Source: Rikenellaceae bacterium
GTDB lineage: Bacteria; Bacteroidota; Bacteroidia; Bacteroidales; Rikenellaceae
Direction: 5' to 3'
NCBI GenBank assembly: GCA_015060105.1
Contig: SUZD01000006.1
Span: 16,156-80,155 of the forward strand
Length of the DNA stretch: 64,000 nt
The notes beneath the pieces are model-generated. The model was not told the DNA's origin. It did not search any database and saw only the letters and a list, made by a program, of their open reading frames with translations. Shown one piece after another: positions 59,819-64,000 of the stretch. Numbering within the stretch: the stretch's first letter is position 1; each line of letters begins with the position of its first letter. Made by a program: the position numbers and the translations under genes.

Positions 59819-61474
59819 TTACTTGTTGTCGGGAACACGCAATGTTCCGTTGTCGCTCGCAGCAACGGCGCGCTTCCACGCCTGGCCATAACCCTCGAAA
59901 ATGATGTCGCCGGGAATGGTTGCATCGTGTCCGTTGTCCTTGAATTTGCGCTCCGAAACCTCGGCTTTGATGTTGCCGTCGATGTACTTCGTGAGCAGAT
60001 ATTTGTCCAACTCGCTCCAACTCTCAAACATCTGTGCCGCTTTGGCCGTCGAGTAACGAGTGGTGTATTTGATTGCTGCTTTGGGACTACGCTCGTATTT
60101 GGCTGTGGCAATCTTGTCGATTTGTGCAACCTCCTCGATACAGCTGTTCTCCCATCTGTCAATCTGCTTGCGAATGTCGGCAGCAATGCGATTGTAGCGC
60201 AGATATGCGAAGTTGGCCACGCGGTTTACCAGCCAGAATGCCGATTTGTCGGAGTACTCCAACATCGAGCCATTCTCTTGGCTGAAACACTCAGGAACCT
60301 CGCTTGTAGCGCAATAAATGGGGGTCAGAGCCGAGGTGGCTGCGTCATCAACGCCAAACCACAAAATACCGCCAACGGGGTCGGGCAACCATTTGCGCGA
60401 TTGTGCCACAAACCAGAAACCGGTCTGCTGGGTTGCCGTTGCACGCTCGTTGAGGTACTTGACGCCATCAACCTCAAAGTTCATAGGACGCCAACGATAA
60501 GCCAATCCCGTGCCACCCGTACCTGCATCTTCGGCGCGGGTCATATCCATAGGCGTACCCTCGTAGTGGTCGCGCATATAGTCCATAACCGCTTTGAGAG
60601 TAACCTTGCTGTCGGGAGTAATCCACAAAGGCATACGGTTTGCGGGGTTGTATCCCATCGCATAGTCCAAATATTTGTCCATACCCGTTGCCACGCGGTT
60701 GAAGAAACTCCAAACACGAGCCTCGCACGCACGCATACCGCTGAAATCGAGCGGAGCATAGGTGTCGCTGAAACTGAAATCCTCGTCGGTACCGTTGTAA
60801 TAACCCATCTCGCGTGCAAACGAGATTACATCGGGCGCGTACAAGCAGTTGTCGGGGTCATTCTTGGGGAATGTTGTGATGCGGGCTTGGTTGGCGTGAG
60901 CACACACTGTGCCGTCGGGAATACGACAAGCAACCCACACAATACCTCGGTCGCGCTCGCCCTTGCCGATAAGCTCCATAATCCACGCCTCGTTGGGGTC
61001 GGCAATCGAGAAAGACTCGCCACTCGAAGCGTAACCATAGGTGTTTGCCAAATCGACAATCACCTCGATAGCCTCGCGCGCGGTGCGTGCGCGTTGCAAC
61101 GCGATATATATAAGAGAGCCGTAATCCATAACGCCCTTGCCCGTTTCAAGTTCGGGACGACCGCCATAGGTCGTTTCGGCGATTATGAGTTGGTGCTCGT
61201 TCATATTGCCAACGGTCGAATAGGTTGTGGCAACTTGGGGAATTTGTCCGAGATAGCGGCCTGTGTCCCACTCGTGAATATCAACCATCTCGCCTGCGCG
61301 GTGCTTGCCGCCCGTGTGCTTGTACAATGCTCCGAATAGTTGATGCGAGTCAGCCGAATAACTGATGATGTTGCTGCCGTCGGCCGATGCGCCGCGTGTG
61401 ATGATGAAGTTTGTGCACGCCATTGCGCTGTTGATTGCGACGATGGCAACTGCAAGTGCGATAAATCTTTTCAT
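59819..61474 (-). CDS. Secreted C69-family dipeptidase
   Basis: 551 residues. The signal peptide ends SAMA and exposes Cys20 as N-terminal nucleophile (CTNFIITRGASADGS), the arrangement of Ntn-type peptidase family C69/U34. Further family pieces are STVGNMNEHQLIIAETTYGG, YIALQRARTAREAI, GESFSIADPNEAWIMELIG and AHANQARIT. It probably cleaves dipeptides in the periplasm or outside. It is the first gene of a C69-lpdA-era series and has a -7 box at 61508-61515. Confidence 0.9.
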   Translation of the reverse strand: MKRFIALAVAIVAINSAMACTNFIITRGASADGSNIISYSADSHQLFGALYKHTGGKHRAGEMVDIHEWDTGRYLGQIPQVATTYSTVGNMNEHQLIIAETTYGGRPELETGKGVMDYGSLIYIALQRARTAREAIEVIVDLANTYGYASSGESFSIADPNEAWIMELIGKGERDRGIVWVACRIPDGTVCAHANQARITTFPKNDPDNCLYAPDVISFAREMGYYNGTDEDFSFSDTYAPLDFSGMRACEARVWSFFNRVATGMDKYLDYAMGYNPANRMPLWITPDSKVTLKAVMDYMRDHYEGTPMDMTRAEDAGTGGTGLAYRWRPMNFEVDGVKYLNERATATQQTGFWFVAQSRKWLPDPVGGILWFGVDDAATSALTPIYCATSEVPECFSQENGSMLEYSDKSAFWLVNRVANFAYLRYNRIAADIRKQIDRWENSCIEEVAQIDKIATAKYERSPKAAIKYTTRYSTAKAAQMFESWSELDKYLLTKYIDGNIKAEVSERKFKDNGHDATIPGDIIFEGYGQAWKRAVAASDNGTLRVPDNK

Positions 61475-61507
61475 ATATCGAGGTTAGTTTTTTGTTCAGT
61501 CCGACTA

Positions 61508-61515
61508 CAAAGATA
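61508..61515 (-). promoter_or_regulatory. -7 box for the C69 dipeptidase gene
   Basis: TATCTTTG on the minus strand, 33 bp before the ATG at 61474. It overlaps the control region of the divergent yggS. Confidence 0.6.
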
Positions 61516-61527
61516 CCAAAAAAATCG

Positions 61528-61535
61528 TAACTTTG
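61528..61535 (+). promoter_or_regulatory. -7 box for yggS
   Basis: TAACTTTG on the plus strand, 20 bp before the ATG at 61556, 13 bp away from the opposite -7 box. The two divergent promoters must use overlapping polymerase footprints. Confidence 0.6.
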
Positions 61536-61555
61536 AGCCACAAAAAGAGTTCAAT

Positions 61556-62221
61556 ATGAGTATCGCAGCCGAAATTACCCGTTTGCAAAGTGAACTACCT
61601 TGTGGCGTTACGCTTGTGGCGGTGTCCAAGACACACCCCATCAGTGCCGTTGCCGAGGCGTATGATGCAGGTCAGCGCGTATTTGGCGAGAGCCGTCCGC
61701 AAGAGATGCGCGCCAAGTGGGAGGCTATGCCCAAAGATATAGAGTGGCAGATGATTGGCCATTTGCAAACCAACAAGGTGAGAATGATAGCACCCTTTGT
61801 CAGTCTTATTCACTCTGCTGACTCGGCCCGTCTGTTGCGCGTTATCGACGCCGAGGCACAGCGCGTAGGGCGAGTTATTGATGTGCTGTTGGAGGTGCAT
61901 ATCAGCAGTGACGAGAGCAAGGAGGGGTGGGAGCCTGCCGAGTTAGACGCCTATGTCGAGGGTGGCGAGTGGCGCGAACTGTCGGGGGTGTGCGTGCGAG
62001 GTCTGATGTGCGTGGCTACAAATACCGACGATATGACGGTTGTGCGCGACGATTTCCGTCGTATGAAGACCCTGTTTGACCGCTATGCCGAGGTGTTTGG
62101 GGCTGATTTCGATACTCTGTCGATGGGAATGTCCTCGGACTATACCGAGGCTATTGAGTGCGGTGCGACAATGGTGCGCATCGGTAGCACCATCTTCGGC
62201 TATCGCGACTATACAAAGTAA
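61556..62221 (+). CDS. YggS/PROSC family PLP homeostasis protein
   Basis: A 221-residue fold-type III alanine-racemase-like barrel. The PLP lysine is K25 in VAVSKTHP. Family pieces are FGESRPQEM, WQMIGHLQTNKV, HSADSARLL, LEVHISSDESKEGW, GLMCVAT and SMGMSSDYTEAIECGATMVRIGSTIFG. It buffers PLP and affects amino acid balance. The start at 61556 is set by the -7 box and by MSIAAEITRL; the longer frame from 61340 runs through the neighbouring gene. Confidence 0.92.
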   Translation: MSIAAEITRLQSELPCGVTLVAVSKTHPISAVAEAYDAGQRVFGESRPQEMRAKWEAMPKDIEWQMIGHLQTNKVRMIAPFVSLIHSADSARLLRVIDAEAQRVGRVIDVLLEVHISSDESKEGWEPAELDAYVEGGEWRELSGVCVRGLMCVATNTDDMTVVRDDFRRMKTLFDRYAEVFGADFDTLSMGMSSDYTEAIECGATMVRIGSTIFGYRDYTK

Positions 62222-62786
62222 ACGCCGAGCCGTCGGACACCCCGCAGCCCCTTTCCCTAAATTCTCTAATACAACTTTCTGTTCTTTTTGCTCCGCCCAA
62301 AAAGAACCAAAAAGGCTCGTCCTTTCGTTTTTTCGGGGGGCGTGTGTCTTTGCTCGTTGAAGTGCCCACATTCGCGCGATAGAATCGGACGGCACTTCCG
62401 GGCTCTCACAAATCCACCCGCCCAGACTACCCGAAAAATCCGACGGACACATTTTGTCTTAATTATATGTGGAGATGGAAATATTGTTTTGCCCTCGTAA
62501 GAAGGGGCGTAGCAAACCCGAAGGGGTTGCGTGAAAAAAGAGTAGAGTAGCAGGCGCAAGTTTATTTGCAGACTGCTACTCTATTTTTTTTGTAAACCAT
62601 TTATGGTTGTGCGTACTTCTTACGCTAATCAATAAACCTGTCGGCCTGCGACTTGGGGAATTGTCCCAATCAGATTGCCTGCCCGAGTAAATGGGTTGTG
62701 GATTCTCTGATACTTCTGGCTGGACCTGTCGGCTTGCGACCGATTTTTGGTTCTTTTAATCGCTTAAAAGAACAGTCCCCTCTTGC
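62222..62786. other. 565-bp intergenic region with several hairpins and short repeats, no protein gene
   Basis: Contents in order: a self-complementary CTTTTTGCTCC...AAAAAGAACC stretch near 62286-62318, similar to repeats I know from other Bacteroidetes; an inverted repeat AAGTGCC/GGCACTT (62360-62366/62391-62397); GCAAACCC-GAAG-GGGTTGC near 62509-62530; the hairpin plus T-run at 62543; a 16-bp direct repeat CCTGTCGGCxTGCGAC at 62637 and 62725; and a 10-bp inverted repeat GTTCTTTTAA/TTAAAAGAAC at 62750-62773. Short frames here have no family resemblance. Confidence 0.6.
62543..62591 (+). terminator. Strong hairpin with T-run, 320 bp after yggS
   Basis: TAGAGTAGCAG (62543-62553) pairs perfectly with CTGCTACTCTA (62573-62583) and is followed by eight T. 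The 19-base loop has a further short GCAA/TTGC pairing. It may end a long yggS transcript or an independent small RNA. Confidence 0.65.
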
Positions 62787-63827
62787 TTATCGTACTCGCA
62801 GTTTGCGGCCGATGCGGAGTGTGGTTTTGGTTGTTATGCCGTTCAGTCGGCAGATAGCCGAGACTGTTGTATGGTATTTTACGGCAAGTCCACCGAGGGT
62901 GTCGCCCGAGCGAATGGTGTGATATTTTGCTGCTGCCTCTTCGGCTGCTTTTGCTGCTGCTTCCTTGTCTTTGCGCTCCACCTCGTCGATGATTGCTTGC
63001 GAGATAGATGCGCTGTCGGTGTTGGCGGCAATCTTCGACGGGTCGATAAGTCCTTCGTCGTCATCTTCGAGTCCTTCGACTGCGCGTGAGCGAATGTTGA
63101 AGAACTTGCGTTCGAGGACGAAGGTGCTGTAATGCAGGTTGCCCGTAGCGAAATCAATTATGCGCTGTGGGTCGAAAGTCTGGTCGCAGTAGCGTACCTC
63201 GAAGTGGAGGTGAGGTCCGCGACTTCGGCCTGTGCTTCCACCGTAACCGATGACTTGTCCAGCCACGACCCAATCATTAACTTTGACATTGATTCTCGAA
63301 AGGTGTCCGTAGTATGTCTCCAAGCCGTTGGGGTGGCGCAGAATTATAAGGTTACCGAAGCCTCCTGTGTTGTAGGTGGCATAGCGTACTCGTCCCGAGA
63401 ATGTCGCATAGATAGGCTCGCCCGTCTTCAACCCGAGGTCAATACCATTGTGGTTGCGTCGTCCGCGAGGACCATAACGCGAAATAATGTGTCCCATAAC
63501 GGGGCAGTGATAGTCATCGACACTCTCGATTAGTTTGAGTTCCATCTCCTCGGGCAACTGTTTGAGCTCGATGTCGCGGTAGGCGAAGATGCGAAGCGTG
63601 TCCCAATGCGAAGTATAGATATCCGAACGACACCACTCCTCTGTTTGATTGTTGATGTAATCAAACGAGTTGTCGGTGTAGAGTACCAAACGAACACCAG
63701 CTCGGTCAGTATCAAGGGTGTCGATGGGGCGATGCGGACGGTCCGAGATGCGAATGGTGGCTCGCTGTTGGGCCGAGAGTGTGGCGCATAACAAAAGAGC
63801 GGTCAGTAAACCTGCAAGTTTTCTCAT
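62787..63827 (-). CDS. Secreted M23 metallopeptidase with C-terminal LysM domain
   Basis: 346 residues. The signal peptide ends TLSAQ. The peptidase M23 domain (about 110-225) holds the zinc ligands H126 and D130 (HNGIDLG) and H208 in HLHFEV, with H206 as catalytic partner, so it should be active on peptidoglycan cross-bridges. A Lys/Ala-rich linker (residues 285-300) leads to one LysM domain (YHTIRSGDTLGGLAVKYHTTVSAICRLNG) that binds glycan strands. The start at 63827 is chosen because it begins the signal peptide. Confidence 0.9.
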   Translation of the reverse strand: MRKLAGLLTALLLCATLSAQQRATIRISDRPHRPIDTLDTDRAGVRLVLYTDNSFDYINNQTEEWCRSDIYTSHWDTLRIFAYRDIELKQLPEEMELKLIESVDDYHCPVMGHIISRYGPRGRRNHNGIDLGLKTGEPIYATFSGRVRYATYNTGGFGNLIILRHPNGLETYYGHLSRINVKVNDWVVAGQVIGYGGSTGRSRGPHLHFEVRYCDQTFDPQRIIDFATGNLHYSTFVLERKFFNIRSRAVEGLEDDDEGLIDPSKIAANTDSASISQAIIDEVERKDKEAAAKAAEEAAAKYHTIRSGDTLGGLAVKYHTTVSAICRLNGITTKTTLRIGRKLRVR

Positions 63828-63837
63828 CTTCTGCCCG

Positions 63838-64000
63838 TTATTTGTTGAGTGCCAAAGCCAAAACCTCGTCGTTGGTGCGAACATAGTGGAATGTTACACC
63901 TTCGAGATAACTCTCTTTAATCTCGGCAATATCCTTGCGGTTGTCCTCGCACAGAATGACATCGGTAATGCCTGCGCGTTTGGCTGCCAAAATCTTCTCT
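63838..64000 (-). CDS. lon: Lon protease, C-terminal end only (cut by window edge)
   Basis: The last 54 codons of a minus-strand frame end with TAA at 63838-63840, 10 bp before the M23 gene start. The translation EKILAAKRAGITDVILCEDN, then KDIAEIKESY and VRTNDEVLALALNK, matches the C-terminal tail of the Lon proteolytic domain (after the Ser-Lys dyad). The rest of the gene lies to the right of the window, so catalytic residues cannot be checked. Confidence 0.88.
   Translation of the reverse strand, partial: EKILAAKRAGITDVILCEDNRKDIAEIKESYLEGVTFHYVRTNDEVLALALNK

Noticed and set aside
61340..61555. N-terminal extension of yggS
   Set aside because: It is antisense to the C69 dipeptidase signal region and precedes the -7 box at 61528.
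62076..62360. 94-codon plus-strand frame containing FCSAQKEPKR
   Set aside because: It begins within yggS in another frame, and its distinctive part is translation of the self-complementary intergenic repeat.
62222..62786. Mobile element remnant
   Set aside because: No transposase fragment or terminal inverted repeats with target duplication; kept only as a structured spacer.

Overview
The window looks like a chromosomal segment from a Gram-negative anaerobic gut-type Bacteroidales. A Rikenellaceae/Alistipes-like source is possible, but the genus cannot be fixed from sequence alone. Evidence for the order: a SusC/SusD pair, many short acidic-after-Cys lipoproteins, a DUF3127 gene, BACON and DUF1573-type proteins, KDO transferase, almost no Shine-Dalgarno sites, and repeated use of the Bacteroidetes promoter pattern TTTG-N20-TAnnTTTG. 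Coding density is high. I saw no rRNA, tRNA, CRISPR array, insertion sequence or prophage.

Layout. 1-415: truncated tandem array of about 110-bp units. 441-4708 (minus): omega-amidase, indolepyruvate:ferredoxin oxidoreductase (iorA, iorB) and an aminotransferase, a compact 2-oxoacid/aromatic amino acid module. 4817-8338 (minus): lysA on its own promoter, then xseA-xseB-methyltransferase. 8608-10546 (plus): prfA-pyrF. 10762-12393 (minus): AMP-forming acyl-CoA ligase. 12911-15839 (plus): an unknown outer-membrane-type protein, an unknown lipoprotein and NhaC. 15914-19662 (minus): DUF3127 OB-fold protein, FKBP lipoprotein, NhaA and an arginase-family hydrolase. 20099-23580: pdxB, a secreted choloylglycine-hydrolase-family enzyme, purA. 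23760-31042 (plus): TPR protein, MFS transporter, ffh, typA and a SRPBCC protein. 31122-33886 (minus): ArsB-like permease and PepD. 33958-34440: ispF.

The main accessory block is 34705-49984. Nine co-directional genes follow one well-formed promoter: SusC, SusD, a DUF4843/DUF4984-like lipoprotein, a large unknown lipoprotein, two leucine-rich-repeat lipoproteins (one DUF4458-like, one BACON), a subtilisin-like S8 protease lipoprotein with an intact D-H-S triad, a DUF1573 protein and a small lipocalin-like lipoprotein. There is no carbohydrate-active enzyme and no local regulator. The parsimonious reading is a protein- or peptide-utilisation locus in which surface LRR/BACON proteins capture a target, the S8 protease cuts it and the SusCD pair imports peptides.

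The right side is mostly housekeeping: rarA, then radC-rnc-fabF-acpP (minus), purN fused in frame to pepE, yraN, waaA, then era-lpdA-C69 dipeptidase (minus), yggS, a LysM/M23 endopeptidase and the 3' end of lon cut by the window edge.

The points most worth a second look are the PurN-PepE fusion, the SusCD/S8 protease locus, the omega-amidase/IOR/aminotransferase operon, a family of look-alike terminator hairpins, a cysteine-rich MFS transporter, and structured non-coding stretches at 19850-20003 and 62222-62786.
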